DNA of 64,000 nucleotides from an endosymbiont of Acanthamoeba sp. UWC8 (GCF_000730245.1 NZ_CP004403.1:558001-622000), one strand, 5' to 3'; shown: positions 25,880 to 35,470, counted from the first letter of the stretch. Numbers and translations are program-made. Notes: generated by a model from the sequence alone, not told the origin.

Positions 25880-27535
25880 TTAAACTATGTTTATATATTT
25901 AATCATAATGCTGTTATCAGGCAAGGGTTCAATTTTTGCTTCTATTTTTTGCTTATCTTGAAATTGCAAAGCTATTGAAATATTACTTCTTTGATCGAGC
26001 GCACTCGTTAAAGCATTTTTATAATTTTGATAAGAATCAACTGATTGGAAAGCTTTTTCTTGGGCGAGCATCATATCCATAAAGTGCATTTCTTCCGGAG
26101 AATCCACAAAATCAAATAGCTTAATAAACTTATCATTACATATAAGCAACCTTCCGTTATGCCCTAAAATAGCTGCGGCGTAATCATATGAAGCAACTAA
26201 TGTCTTAAGTACATTTATATGTTCATTATAAACTCTTCCCATTGCAAGTTGCTCTATTATATTCTCATAGCGGAAAACAGTATCCCCTCCTTGCACAGGA
26301 ATCACCGATACTTTTAAAGTTTTCCCGTCGGGCAGATACATAAAGAAAAATTCGGATTCAGTTTGCTCCGTTATGTACTTCATCTGCTGCCATTTAAATT
26401 CTTTATAATTTTTTACTTCAGGAAGCTTACCTTTCTCTCTCATTTTATCTATGAGTGATGAAAAGCTGAGATTTGATGAAATACTATTCTGCTCTAAATT
26501 GAATAATGTAATAAAAGCTTGGTTATAGAAAGCTACATTCCCTAAATTATTTATTATCAGTAACGCATTAGCATCAACTTTCAATAAACTTTCCAAAGTA
26601 TTATTTAAAGCAATAACTTTCTTCTCGAGCTGTTCTACCTCATTTATAAAATTACAATAACCTATACTTCCTTCGCCCGATACCTTGATCTCATTTATTC
26701 GTAAAATCACCGGCTGATTATCAATAATAAATACTTTTTTTATACTTATTTCTTCTGAGTCATCTTTGGTTAATTCTTCATAAAAGAAATTATTAAATTC
26801 CGGTATATTTCCGGAAGAATCATTATACCCCATTTTTTGTATCAAATCCTTGTATGCCTGATTACAAAAAATAATTTTCCCGTCAATTCCTCTTTTCCAT
26901 GTAGGGATAGGTAAACTATTAATCAACAAATCCAACTCATAGCTCATTACTCTGTATTTATGAAATAGTTGAGTTAAATTTAATTCTTGAGATTTAGTTT
27001 CGGAAACATCAAAGAGCCATACCAATAGCCCATCAAGTTTATAACGCTTTGCTACTTGTGCAACATAATATAAATACTTAAGTTGCCCGGTATTATCTAA
27101 AAATGAAATAAACCCAGAGGTTTTTTGTTTCTTTGAAGTGGATTTAGTTACTATATTTTCAATTTTTTCCCATTCTTTAAGCGAAAATAATGCTTTGAAT
27201 GACTTAGCATTCATATTTGTAGGCATACCTAAAGAACTGTAACTTCCGTTTAAAATTTCCAAACTTCCTTCCCTATTAATATAAATTAGCATGGTGGGGG
27301 AAATTTTAGCTATATATCCTTCCTTAATTTCTTTATTTTCATAGTCTTCAAGGTCATTTGAAAGCATGAATACATAAAAAATCAGTGCAAATGTAATTGA
27401 TATTTCTATTATGTCATAAACGCCGAAATATGCGGTTGATTCAAGATAGATAAATGCTGAAAGTACTATCTCTACCAGCACGAGAGAGATTAACACTCCT
27501 TTTCTGAATTTTTTATAACCGTTAATAAGCGACAT
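25880..27535 (-). CDS. Membrane PAS-domain sensor protein lacking a kinase domain (DivL-like input module)
   Basis: A 551-residue protein. Two N-terminal membrane helices (~16-30 and ~40-58) precede three to four PAS-like domains (residues ~85-190, 205-305, 315-425 and 440-550). Recognisable pieces are LLINSLPIPTWKRGIDGKII, NNLGNVAFYNQAFITLF and ILGHNGRLLICNDKFIKLFD. The linker (FRYENIIEQLAMGRVYNEHI) resembles the segment before the last PAS of alphaproteobacterial DivL-like kinases. The protein ends at PLPDNSIMIKYINIV, just where a HisKA domain would begin, and no kinase frame follows. It is the third gene of an operon with the M16 peptidase and quinone reductase (3-bp gap). Confidence 0.7.
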   Translation of the reverse strand: MSLINGYKKFRKGVLISLVLVEIVLSAFIYLESTAYFGVYDIIEISITFALIFYVFMLSNDLEDYENKEIKEGYIAKISPTMLIYINREGSLEILNGSYSSLGMPTNMNAKSFKALFSLKEWEKIENIVTKSTSKKQKTSGFISFLDNTGQLKYLYYVAQVAKRYKLDGLLVWLFDVSETKSQELNLTQLFHKYRVMSYELDLLINSLPIPTWKRGIDGKIIFCNQAYKDLIQKMGYNDSSGNIPEFNNFFYEELTKDDSEEISIKKVFIIDNQPVILRINEIKVSGEGSIGYCNFINEVEQLEKKVIALNNTLESLLKVDANALLIINNLGNVAFYNQAFITLFNLEQNSISSNLSFSSLIDKMREKGKLPEVKNYKEFKWQQMKYITEQTESEFFFMYLPDGKTLKVSVIPVQGGDTVFRYENIIEQLAMGRVYNEHINVLKTLVASYDYAAAILGHNGRLLICNDKFIKLFDFVDSPEEMHFMDMMLAQEKAFQSVDSYQNYKNALTSALDQRSNISIALQFQDKQKIEAKIEPLPDNSIMIKYINIV

Positions 27536-27538
27536 ATA

Positions 27539-28504
27539 TTATGGGATTAAAACAATTGAACCGCTGGAAGCGCCTGATTCCAGTAATTTATGCGCTTCCG
27601 CCGCTTGTGATAGCGGGAATCTGGCAGCTATGTTGATGTTTAATACTTTACTTGTTATCATTTCAAATACTTCTTCGGCACTTAAAATCAGCTCCATTTT
27701 ATTTGCTTTATAATCGGATAACGTCGGACAGGTTAAGAATAATGATTTTTTCTTTAATAAACTTAAATCAAGCGGCTCAACAAACCCGCTTGCATGCCCG
27801 TAATAAACCATAATCCCGCCAGTCATTAAGCAATCTAACGATTTATAAAAAGTATCTTTCCCTATCGCATCATAAACTGCATTAACACCTATGTTTTTAG
27901 TAAATTTTACCACTTCTTTTTCCCAATCCGCTGTCTTATGATTTACAACATAGTGGCAACTTTTAAGTGCAATTTGCTTTTTTTCCTCTGAACCGACGCT
28001 GCCGATCACTAATGCTCCTAAGTGCCTGCACCATGCTGATAAAATTTGCCCGACGCCTCCTGCCGCACTATGGATCAAAACAGCTACCCCTTCCCTTACC
28101 AAAAACACCCTACGGATAAGGTAATGCGCAGTTAATCCTTTAACTAGAGAAGCAGCAATTGTTTCATCGCTAATATGGTCAGGAACGGCAACCAAATATT
28201 TGGAATCAATGCATCTAAACTCTGAATATGCACCACTTTTTACGGTAGCGTATGCAACTCTTTGCCCGATCTCAAAACCCTCTACCTTTTTGCCTAGTTT
28301 TTTTATTACTCCGCAGGCTTCTATTCCGCAAATAGGATCAGTAGAATTATAGCTCCCTCGCCTAGTCTGCACATCAATAAAGTTTACCCCGATTGCAGTA
28401 TGCTTCAGTAAAACTTCGTTATCTAAAGGCTCACCTTCTTCCCTTTCTCCTATCCTCAAAACTTCAGGTGTACCGACTTGATCAAAATAAACGAACTTAC
28501 CCAT
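27539..28504 (-). CDS. qor: Quinone oxidoreductase, zinc-free MDR family (QorA type)
   Basis: A 321-residue protein with an N-terminal GroES-like domain (LLKHTAIGVNFIDVQTRRGSY, GIEACGVIKKLGKKVEGF) and a Rossmann domain with VLIHSAAGGVGQILSAWCRHLG (~150-172), the AAGGVG nucleotide motif of QorA. No zinc-binding cysteine set is visible. The family reduces quinones with NADPH. It starts 1 bp after the M16 peptidase stop and is followed at 3 bp by the PAS gene, so all three should share a transcript. Confidence 0.9.
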   Translation of the reverse strand: MGKFVYFDQVGTPEVLRIGEREEGEPLDNEVLLKHTAIGVNFIDVQTRRGSYNSTDPICGIEACGVIKKLGKKVEGFEIGQRVAYATVKSGAYSEFRCIDSKYLVAVPDHISDETIAASLVKGLTAHYLIRRVFLVREGVAVLIHSAAGGVGQILSAWCRHLGALVIGSVGSEEKKQIALKSCHYVVNHKTADWEKEVVKFTKNIGVNAVYDAIGKDTFYKSLDCLMTGGIMVYYGHASGFVEPLDLSLLKKKSLFLTCPTLSDYKANKMELILSAEEVFEMITSKVLNINIAARFPLSQAAEAHKLLESGASSGSIVLIP

Positions 28505-28505
28505 T

Positions 28506-29777
28506 TTAAACTTTTAATTTATTTTTTATAGTATCATATTGATATAGTTTATCTATCTTGCCAATAGAAGAAATGGTAGGTTGCTTATTATTTGATAAAA
28601 TTTTTCTTAAATACTTCTGAACCTTGCTCGGATCTATAGCATTAACCTTATCAATTACCTCGGAAATAGGGACATAGCGGCCATAAATTGAAAGATTGGA
28701 GGCAAACTTTTCAGCTCTTGACACCGGGTTTTCCCTGGACATTAATAACCCTGCTCTCACTTGCGCTTTAGCACGCTTTACTTCTTCTTCCGTAATAGTG
28801 GATAGCATTTTATGAAGTTCTGCAATTACTACATCGACTAATTCATTTATATTATAATCACTACTTGAAGAATAGATGCCGAAAATTCCGTTATCTGCAT
28901 AGCTGCTACCGAAAGCGGAAATAGAATAAGCTAACCCTCTATTCTCTCTAACCTCTTGAAATAATCTGGAGGACATTCCTCCTCCGGCTATTATAGAGAG
29001 GGCTTGCTGAGTATAATAATCATCATCATAGTAAGAGACTCCTTCAAAACCAAGCACAAGATGAACTTGCTCTAAATCCTTATTTATCCTTGATTCACCA
29101 CCTCGGTAATCACTTTTTATCTCTAAGTTTTCTGATTTACCGGGGAGTAAGTTAAACTTGGATTTAATCAAATTATTATAATTATTAACATCAAAATTAC
29201 CTGCTGCCGAGACTATTACATTATTAAATCCGTATCTTGAATTAACATATTCTATTATTTGATCTCTGCTTAAACTTTTAATTATTTCTTCTTCACCCAA
29301 AATTGATCTTCCAAGCGGTTGATCCGGGAAAGCAGCTTCCTGAAAATTATCAAATATTATATCATCAGGAGTATCTTTAGTTTGTGCCATCTCCTGTAGC
29401 ACTACTTTTCTCTCCTTATCAATTTCTTCGGTTGAAAAAGAAGAGTTTTGTAGAATATCAGAGAGAATATCAACCGCAGTATCAATATCATCTTTCAGCA
29501 CCTTAGCATAGTAAACTGTTTTCTCTCTTGAAGTGTAAGCATTGAAATATCCGCCTATCATATCAAATTCTTCGGCTATCTGCTTAGCAGTTCTGGTATT
29601 GGTACCTTTAAATGCCATGTGCTCTAAAAAATGGGAAATTCCGGACTGTTCTTTTTTCTCAAATTTACTACCCGTTTTCATTAATACGCTTATCGCAACC
29701 GTTTCCACCTCTTTCATTTGGTCAAATGCCACCACCATGCCGTTTTCTAAAGTACAAAAGTTGCGTTCATCATTCAT
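28506..29777 (-). CDS. M16-family zinc peptidase (mitochondrial processing peptidase-like)
   Basis: A 423-residue protein. The inverted zinc motif GISHFLEHMAFKGTNTRT (HxxEH, ~residues 45-60) and downstream glutamate in EIDKERKVVLQEMAQTKDTPDD are intact, so it should be catalytic. The second half carries NRGLAYSISAFGSSYADNGIF, the usual substrate-cradle signature. Rickettsiales members are close relatives of mitochondrial processing peptidase. Substrates in bacteria are unsettled. It heads the peptidase-qor-PAS operon. Confidence 0.92.
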   Translation of the reverse strand: MNDERNFCTLENGMVVAFDQMKEVETVAISVLMKTGSKFEKKEQSGISHFLEHMAFKGTNTRTAKQIAEEFDMIGGYFNAYTSREKTVYYAKVLKDDIDTAVDILSDILQNSSFSTEEIDKERKVVLQEMAQTKDTPDDIIFDNFQEAAFPDQPLGRSILGEEEIIKSLSRDQIIEYVNSRYGFNNVIVSAAGNFDVNNYNNLIKSKFNLLPGKSENLEIKSDYRGGESRINKDLEQVHLVLGFEGVSYYDDDYYTQQALSIIAGGGMSSRLFQEVRENRGLAYSISAFGSSYADNGIFGIYSSSSDYNINELVDVVIAELHKMLSTITEEEVKRAKAQVRAGLLMSRENPVSRAEKFASNLSIYGRYVPISEVIDKVNAIDPSKVQKYLRKILSNNKQPTISSIGKIDKLYQYDTIKNKLKV

Positions 29778-30107
29778 ATCCCATATCCTATAAAGCTTAA
29801 TTTACTCGGAACCTAAAGTAATTACGCTTTATCTTCAATTGAAAAGTTCATTACATGTTCGGAAAATTTGAATATGGGTGTTACTTAAATACTATAATAT
29901 AAATTATATTATAAATAATATTTAATATAATAATATCAAATAAGAAGATTTTAAATTAAAAAATTAGGTAGAATTAAATAATAATTTTTTTTATAATATG
30001 AAAATAAATCTTTATTAAGAAGAAAGTAAGAGAAAATTTTTTAAGTAGCTAATACTATAGCATTAATACAAAGATGATAAATATGATTTAGAAATAAACT
30101 AAAAGGT
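29778..30107. other. Very AT-rich divergent intergenic region
   Basis: A 330-bp gap between the divergent M16 peptidase and GNAT genes. It must hold both promoters. The stretch 29893-30000 is nearly pure A/T, and I see no repeat, RNA or frame there that I can support. Confidence 0.6.
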
Positions 30108-30746
30108 ATGGATAGTATGTTAAATAAACCTATTGAAAAAGAAATATGTAAATTAACAATCGATCCAATTTATTCCATACAGACCGCAAGATTATATATT
30201 CGACAAACTTTTAAAAATGATTTAGATAATTTTATATCTCTATATGGGGATGAAAAAGTTATGGAAAAATATACTGATGGAAATATCCGTAATCCAGAAA
30301 GAATAAAAATAATGATAGATATTAATATAAAAAGGTGGGAAGAAAAAAATCCTTATAGCAGTATGTCAATATTTGATAAAGAAACTAACGAATTTATGGG
30401 TAATATTTTTATCTCATCATTTGAAAGAAGTGACAATACTGGCTTACTTGGTTTTCTTTTTCATCAAAAATTTTGGAACAAGGGTTTTGCTAAAGAGGCG
30501 GCTTTTGCTCTTACAAATGTATTCATCCCTTATATTACCTCAGTAAGTAATATCGAAACAATTAATGAAATTATTGCTTATGCAAGACCTGACAATCTCG
30601 CTTCGAACAAAATTCTGCAATTTTGTGGTTTTGAATTAAGTGAGGTTGTTGAAAAATTTGGAGCGGAAAGATTTAAATACAGCTTAACTCTAGAAAGATT
30701 AAAAAATTCAAGAATTAACCACGAACAAAATACCATATGTATTTAG
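30108..30746 (+). CDS. GNAT-family N-acetyltransferase (RimJ/RimL-like)
   Basis: A 212-residue protein. The pattern is that of Acetyltransf_3: IQTARLYIRQTFKNDLDNFISLY, GNIFISSFERSDNTGLLGFLF, then FWNKGFAKEAAFALTNVF (acetyl-CoA loop) and YARPDNLASNKILQFCGFEL. Such enzymes acetylate ribosomal-protein N-termini, antibiotics or small amines; the substrate here cannot be read. The gene stands alone and has lower GC than its neighbours, which may indicate independent acquisition. Confidence 0.85.
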   Translation: MDSMLNKPIEKEICKLTIDPIYSIQTARLYIRQTFKNDLDNFISLYGDEKVMEKYTDGNIRNPERIKIMIDINIKRWEEKNPYSSMSIFDKETNEFMGNIFISSFERSDNTGLLGFLFHQKFWNKGFAKEAAFALTNVFIPYITSVSNIETINEIIAYARPDNLASNKILQFCGFELSEVVEKFGAERFKYSLTLERLKNSRINHEQNTICI

Positions 30747-30866
30747 ATATCTCTATTGTAATAATTTTTTAATTTCTAACTTAATATTAGGTGTAATATC
30801 AGGCGCTAAAATTAAAAACTTAAGAGAATAAGCGGCTTTGCTCCCTAAATCAGCGGAAGTGATAAT

Positions 30867-31145
30867 GTGATCAGCAAGGCATATGATGTATTACTGAGCC
30901 ATCACTGGAGTGACCAGGAACTTAATGCATATGAACAGGTAACTAAGGCTAACCTTGATGCTATTGCAAGAGAGGCGCAGGTTAAGGAAGAAGCTATGGC
31001 TGAAGGTAGGGAGAAAGGAATAGCTGAAGGTAGAATAGAAGAAAAAGTATCTATAGCTAAAAAGATGTTACAATATGGAGTACCTTTAGAAGAAGTAATG
31101 AAAATCACCGGGCTTTCGCATGGAGAAATTGATAACCTGAAATAG
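30867..31145 (+). pseudogene. C-terminal remnant of an Rpn-family recombination-promoting nuclease/putative transposase
   Basis: 92 residues opening at a GTG, VISKAYDVLLSHHWSDQELNAYEQ, followed by a charged helix with repeated AEGREKGIAEGRIEEK and ending in LEEVMKITGLSHGEI. This is the usual C-terminus of Rpn/PD-(D/E)XK transposase-like proteins; the nuclease domain is missing. In the same frame, IS-GSDN lies upstream of the GTG, beyond which there is an in-frame TAA. So the gene is 5'-truncated and most probably inactive. Confidence 0.75.
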
Positions 31146-31291
31146 AGAAAAAGCAGCTGACTAAAGACCGGGAGATAATATTTTTAGCTATAACAAATAC
31201 TTTGAAAATCAGATAGGATATAAGCTTTTAAGCTATATTTCATCCTCTATCTCAAAATACTTTGCTATAATAATCTTAATTATCTAACTAT

Positions 31292-33580
31292 CTACTTATC
31301 TGCAAAATCAGAATTGCGGTAAGCTGCCATTGCCGCCATATTTAAAACATCTGATTCAGTGGAGCCCATTTGCACAATTTGAATTGATTTCTTAATTCCG
31401 CAAAGAACGGGCCCGATTAGCTTACCACCTCCCAATTCTTGTAATAATTTTGAAGCAATATTAGCACTGTGAAGCGCCGGCATTATTAAAATATTAGCCG
31501 GTTGAGATAACCTGCAAAACGGATATAGTTTTAATAGCTCAGCATTTAATGCAACACTTGCCTGCATTTCACCGTCATATTCAAAATCAACATTGCGCTT
31601 ATCAAGTAAGGTAACGGCATCTCTTATTCTTTGAGCTTTTTCTCGCATAGGGTTCCCGAAATTTGAGAAGGAAATAAATGCAACTCTCGGATCATGCCCC
31701 ATAGACCTTGCCTCTTCTGCCGCATGGATGGCAATTTCGGCTAACTCGTTAGAATCCGGGATTTCATTAATTGTAGTATCTGCAATAAAAATGGTTCGGT
31801 TTTTCGCAATCATGATGGAAAGTCCGAACAATAAATTTCCCTGCTTAACTTCAACTGCTTTAGTGATGTCATCAACGCAAGATAAGTAACTCTTAGTCAA
31901 CCCTGTCACCATCCCGTCATTATAACCGAGCTCAACTAAAAGTGAGGCGAAAACATTTCGCTCTCTTCTTAGTAAATTCTCACAGTCTTTATATAGGTAA
32001 CCTTTTCTTTGCAACTTACCGTATAGGTAATCTACTAATTTTTCATAGTCGGGATGATGAACGGCATTGATAATTTCTATATCACTTAAACTTCCGACTT
32101 CAAGCTTACTTAAGGTGTGGTTAATCGCCTCTTCATAACCGACTAAAACAGCCTTTCCATAACCTAAATTGCGCCACTCTATTGCAGCCCTGATCATCGC
32201 TTCTTCATCGCCTTCGGTAAATAGGATGGTTTTAGGGCTCGCTCTTAAGCGCTCAAAGAAGAAGTTCATCATATTAATTGAAGGGTTGAGTCTTGCAGCC
32301 AATTGATTTTTATATGCATAAAAATCTTCTATCGGTTTACGCGCAACACCTGTTCGCATAGCGGCTTCGGCAACTGCCATTGAAACCACATGGATAAGCC
32401 TGGAATCAAACGGAACCGGGATTATATAGCTTGCTCCGTACTTTAACTTTTTGCCTCCATAAGCTGCTGAAACCTCTGCCGGCACCTCTTCCCTGGCGAG
32501 CATTGCAATTGCTTTTGCGGCAGCTATTTTCATCTCATCATTAATGGTTGTAGCCTGAACGTCAAGCGCGCCCCTAAATATATAAGGGAAGCCCATTACA
32601 TTATTCACTTGGTTATCGTAGTCGGATCTTCCTGTTGCAACAATAGCGTCACCCCTAACTTCTCTTACTTCTTCGGGTGTAATTTCCGGGTCAGGATTCG
32701 CCATTGCAAATATAATCGGGTTTTCCGCCATTACCCTAACCATCTCTTTAGTCAAAGCACCTTTAGCCGACAAGCCTAAGAATACATCTGCTCCAACCAT
32801 AGCTTCGGCTAAAGTTCTATGCGGAGTATCGACCGCATGGGCAGCTTTCCATTGGTTCATCCCGTTAGTTCTGCCCTCATAAATTACTCCAGACGTATCA
32901 CATAAGATAGCATTTTCATGCGGCAATCCCATATTTTTTAATAATTCGATACAAGCAATACCTGCTGAACCTGCACCGTTTACTACTACCTTTAAGTCTT
33001 TAAATTCTCTACCCGTGAGGTGGGCTGCATTAATTAGCCCTGCGGCGGTAATAATTGCAGTACCGTGTTGATCGTCATGGAATACGGGAATATCCATTAA
33101 TTCTTTTAGTTTGCTTTCAATGATAAAACATTCCGGGGCTTTAATATCTTCTAGATTAATCCCTCCCCAACTTGCGCCTAAATATTTAATTGAATTAATG
33201 AATTCTTCGGGATCTTCCGTAGACACTTCTAAATCAATAGCATCAATGTCAGCAAACCTTTTAAACAATACTGCTTTTCCTTCCATTACCGGCTTGGATG
33301 CGAGCGCACCAAGATTACCTAAGCCTAAAACAGCGGTTCCGTTAGAAATAACTGCAACAAAATTACCTTTTGAAGTATATTCAAAAGCTTTAGCAGGATC
33401 ATTATGAATTTCAAGGCAAGGCGCAGCCACACCAGGTGAATATGCTAATGATAAATCCCTTTGATTAGTAAGCGGTTTTAAAGGATCTATTCCTAATTTT
33501 CCTTTTTTGCCCTCAGCATGAAATTTCAAGGCTTCGTTATAAATACTAACCTTATAATCATTATCATTTTTGGCTGACAT
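31292..33580 (-). CDS. maeB: NADP-dependent malic enzyme with C-terminal phosphotransacetylase-like domain
   Basis: A 762-residue, full-length MaeB. The N-terminal malic domain has LSLAYSPGVAAPCLEI, FHDDQHGTAIITAAGLINA and the Rossmann signature VVNGAGSAGIACIELL. The C-terminal third (from ~430) matches the Pta-like regulatory domain (TILFTEGDEEAMIRAA, LLFGLSIMIAKNRTIF, ADTTINEIPDS). It oxidatively decarboxylates malate to pyruvate with NADPH formation, linking TCA intermediates to pyruvate. It stands alone on the minus strand. Confidence 0.96.
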   Translation of the reverse strand: MSAKNDNDYKVSIYNEALKFHAEGKKGKLGIDPLKPLTNQRDLSLAYSPGVAAPCLEIHNDPAKAFEYTSKGNFVAVISNGTAVLGLGNLGALASKPVMEGKAVLFKRFADIDAIDLEVSTEDPEEFINSIKYLGASWGGINLEDIKAPECFIIESKLKELMDIPVFHDDQHGTAIITAAGLINAAHLTGREFKDLKVVVNGAGSAGIACIELLKNMGLPHENAILCDTSGVIYEGRTNGMNQWKAAHAVDTPHRTLAEAMVGADVFLGLSAKGALTKEMVRVMAENPIIFAMANPDPEITPEEVREVRGDAIVATGRSDYDNQVNNVMGFPYIFRGALDVQATTINDEMKIAAAKAIAMLAREEVPAEVSAAYGGKKLKYGASYIIPVPFDSRLIHVVSMAVAEAAMRTGVARKPIEDFYAYKNQLAARLNPSINMMNFFFERLRASPKTILFTEGDEEAMIRAAIEWRNLGYGKAVLVGYEEAINHTLSKLEVGSLSDIEIINAVHHPDYEKLVDYLYGKLQRKGYLYKDCENLLRRERNVFASLLVELGYNDGMVTGLTKSYLSCVDDITKAVEVKQGNLLFGLSIMIAKNRTIFIADTTINEIPDSNELAEIAIHAAEEARSMGHDPRVAFISFSNFGNPMREKAQRIRDAVTLLDKRNVDFEYDGEMQASVALNAELLKLYPFCRLSQPANILIMPALHSANIASKLLQELGGGKLIGPVLCGIKKSIQIVQMGSTESDVLNMAAMAAYRNSDFADK

Positions 33581-33731
33581 ATATTTAACATTTCAATGAA
33601 TATTTTATTATGCAAGTTATAAAACTCCAAACTTAATTTGCAAGCTTAATTAGAATATACGCAACCTGATTTTTATCTTTCTTTACTATATTTTATAAAA
33701 AACTTTTTAAGACATGTATGATTTATGATTT

Positions 33732-34061
33732 CTATCTACCCGGTTTTTCGGAAAAGTATTCCTCATACTTTCCTTCTCTACCGTTAAATTGCTCAGCATC
33801 TGGTGCGTGAGGATGCTTTTCGGTAATATTCGGCCATTGGACGGAAAATTTCTTATTAATTTCCATCCATTGCATTAAATCTTCAGACTCAGGCTTTATC
33901 GCTTCCGCCGGGCATTCAGGCTCACACACCCCACAATCGATGCATTCGTCAGGGTTAATAACCAGCATGTTTTCACCTTCATAAAAGCAATCAACTGGGC
34001 ATACTTCGGCACAATCCGTGAATTTGCACTTTATACAATTTTCCGTAACTACATATGCCAT
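33732..34061 (-). CDS. fdxA: 7Fe ferredoxin FdxA
   Basis: A 109-residue ferredoxin starting at ATG 34061, [29 protein letters not shown], then [22 protein letters not shown]. The first cluster has the C-x7-C-x3-CP spacing of a 3Fe-4S site and the second the CxxCxxCxxxCP of a 4Fe-4S site. The longer frame up to 34160 adds 33 residues that are not family-like, so I start at 34061. It carries electrons in the cytoplasm; the partner is not shown. It diverges from tRNA-Leu. Confidence 0.95.
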   Translation of the reverse strand: MAYVVTENCIKCKFTDCAEVCPVDCFYEGENMLVINPDECIDCGVCEPECPAEAIKPESEDLMQWMEINKKFSVQWPNITEKHPHAPDAEQFNGREGKYEEYFSEKPGR

Positions 34062-34165
34062 ATCCCGAAACCTTAAGACTTGTTTTTTTATATCTTGAAA
34101 TGTAAACTCTTTTAGTTTATATACGAGAACTAATATTTTGCAATATTTCTCTTTGAGCAAAATGT

Positions 34166-34250
34166 GCGGATGTGGCGGAATTGGTAGACGCGCTAGACTT
34201 AGGATCTAGTGTCTTTCGACGTGTGGGTTCAAGTCCCACCCTCCGTACCA
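34166..34250 (+). tRNA. tRNA-Leu (anticodon TAG)
   Basis: An 85-nt class II cloverleaf with a long variable arm. The acceptor pairs GCGGATG with CCTCCGT with one G-T pair and one mismatch, the anticodon arm is CTAGA-CTTAGGA-TCTAG (anticodon TAG), the T loop is TTCAAGT, and the CCA end is encoded. It lies just upstream of ribH on the same strand. Confidence 0.93.
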
Positions 34251-34281
34251 ATCTTAAAACCCTAACTCTAAAGGATAAGAA

Positions 34282-34728
34282 ATGAACAAAGTGCTAATTG
34301 TGGAGGCGACATTACACCCTGATACCGCTGACGCCTTATCCAGCGCGGTCAGATTCGTATTAGAACAAAACGGAATTGAATATGAAAGAGTTCAAGTCTC
34401 AGGTATATTTGAAATTCCTGCAGCAGTAAGCATAGCCTTAGATGCGTTTGATTACGACGGAGCTATTGTCGTCGGTAGCCTTATTGGCCAAGAAAGTATT
34501 ACTCTAAATACAATTTATCAGGAATGTGCCCGCGGTGTTAACGATATATCTATCCATTTTTCATTACCGATCGGATTTGGAATATTTATGGTAGAAAATG
34601 AAGCTCAAGCTTTAGAACAAGCGAGCGCTATAGGTAAACAAGCTGCCACCTGCTGTTTGGAGCTAATTAAAATAAAAAACCTCTATCAATCTTTTCATAA
34701 TGACTCAGGCAGTGGATACAAAAATTAA
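34282..34728 (+). CDS. ribH: Lumazine synthase family protein, divergent at active-site residues
   Basis: A 148-residue lumazine-synthase fold: VSGIFEIPAAVSIALDAFDYDGAIVVGS, then YQECARGV, LPIGFGIFMVENEAQALEQA. The canonical VIRGETxHFDYV is replaced by LIGQESITLNTI, so the catalytic His is absent. The conserved Arg of the ERA motif is Gln. The family converts 5-amino-6-ribitylamino-uracil and dihydroxybutanone phosphate into lumazine. Whether this copy does so is doubtful. It overlaps nusB by 29 bp, a common alphaproteobacterial arrangement. Confidence 0.8.
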   Translation: MNKVLIVEATLHPDTADALSSAVRFVLEQNGIEYERVQVSGIFEIPAAVSIALDAFDYDGAIVVGSLIGQESITLNTIYQECARGVNDISIHFSLPIGFGIFMVENEAQALEQASAIGKQAATCCLELIKIKNLYQSFHNDSGSGYKN

Positions 34729-35191
34729 ATTTTATTCTTCCAAAATTAGAGCAAAAAGAAACTCAAGGATTTTAGCAATTCAATGTATATATGCTTACGA
34801 AACTTGGCTTTATCATCTTGACTCAGTAGATATTAACCAATTGATAATAGATGTTGCATCAATTAATAATTTTGATCTTTTTGACTCGACCAAGAAAGAT
34901 CCGATTGATAAAAAGTATTTAATACACATGATTAAAGGGGCTATCGCCAGCTTAAAAGAACTGGATCACAACGCATCTCTTTACTTGGCTCATGACTGGA
35001 AAGTTGAGCGGTTACCTAAGTTGGTAAAAAATGTTATCAGACTGGGAATCTATGAGCTTATTAATACAAATGACTTGGATAAATCAATAATTATTAATGA
35101 ATACCTTGATATTGCCAAGCTTTTCAATCATGAAGGAGAAGTAGGATTTATTAATACCGTGCTTGACAAAGTTTCCAAGGAAAATTTATAG
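34700..35191 (+). CDS. nusB: Transcription antitermination factor NusB
   Basis: A 163-residue, all-helical NusB. The N-terminal RAKRNSRILAIQCIYAYET matches the family, as do DHNASLYLAHDWKVERLPKLVKNVIRLGIYEL and SIIINEYLDIAKLFNHEGEVGFINTVLDKVSKE. NusB binds boxA with NusE during rRNA antitermination. It begins inside ribH, and ccoS starts at the base after its stop, so ribH-nusB-ccoS are one transcript. Confidence 0.93.
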   Translation: MTQAVDTKIKFYSSKIRAKRNSRILAIQCIYAYETWLYHLDSVDINQLIIDVASINNFDLFDSTKKDPIDKKYLIHMIKGAIASLKELDHNASLYLAHDWKVERLPKLVKNVIRLGIYELINTNDLDKSIIINEYLDIAKLFNHEGEVGFINTVLDKVSKENL

Positions 35192-35374
35192 ATGGATGTA
35201 TTGATTTATTTAGTACCGTTTACCGTTCTATTTAGTTTGATCGGCCTAGTTGCACTTATATGGGCGATCAGATCTAAACAATATGACGATATGAAAGGTG
35301 CTGCCGAACGTATTTTATTTGATACCGAAGACAATAACCGGAATGATTCAAAAGATAAAAATCATAAAAAATAA
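35192..35374 (+). CDS. ccoS: cbb3-type cytochrome oxidase assembly protein CcoS
   Basis: A 60-residue protein with one membrane helix (residues 4-28) followed by the CcoS/FixS signature SKQYDDMKGAAERILFDTED. CcoS is needed for heme and copper insertion into the catalytic subunit of cbb3 oxidases. It begins directly after nusB. The oxidase structural genes are not in the window. The presence of ccoS implies a high-affinity terminal oxidase. Confidence 0.9.
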   Translation: MDVLIYLVPFTVLFSLIGLVALIWAIRSKQYDDMKGAAERILFDTEDNNRNDSKDKNHKK

Positions 35375-35470
35375 AAATTACTATTAATTTCTACTTAACC
35401 ATTTTGATGGATCTATATTCGGAAATATTGAATTTTCAATATATAATAATTTTACTAAAATGGGAGATGT

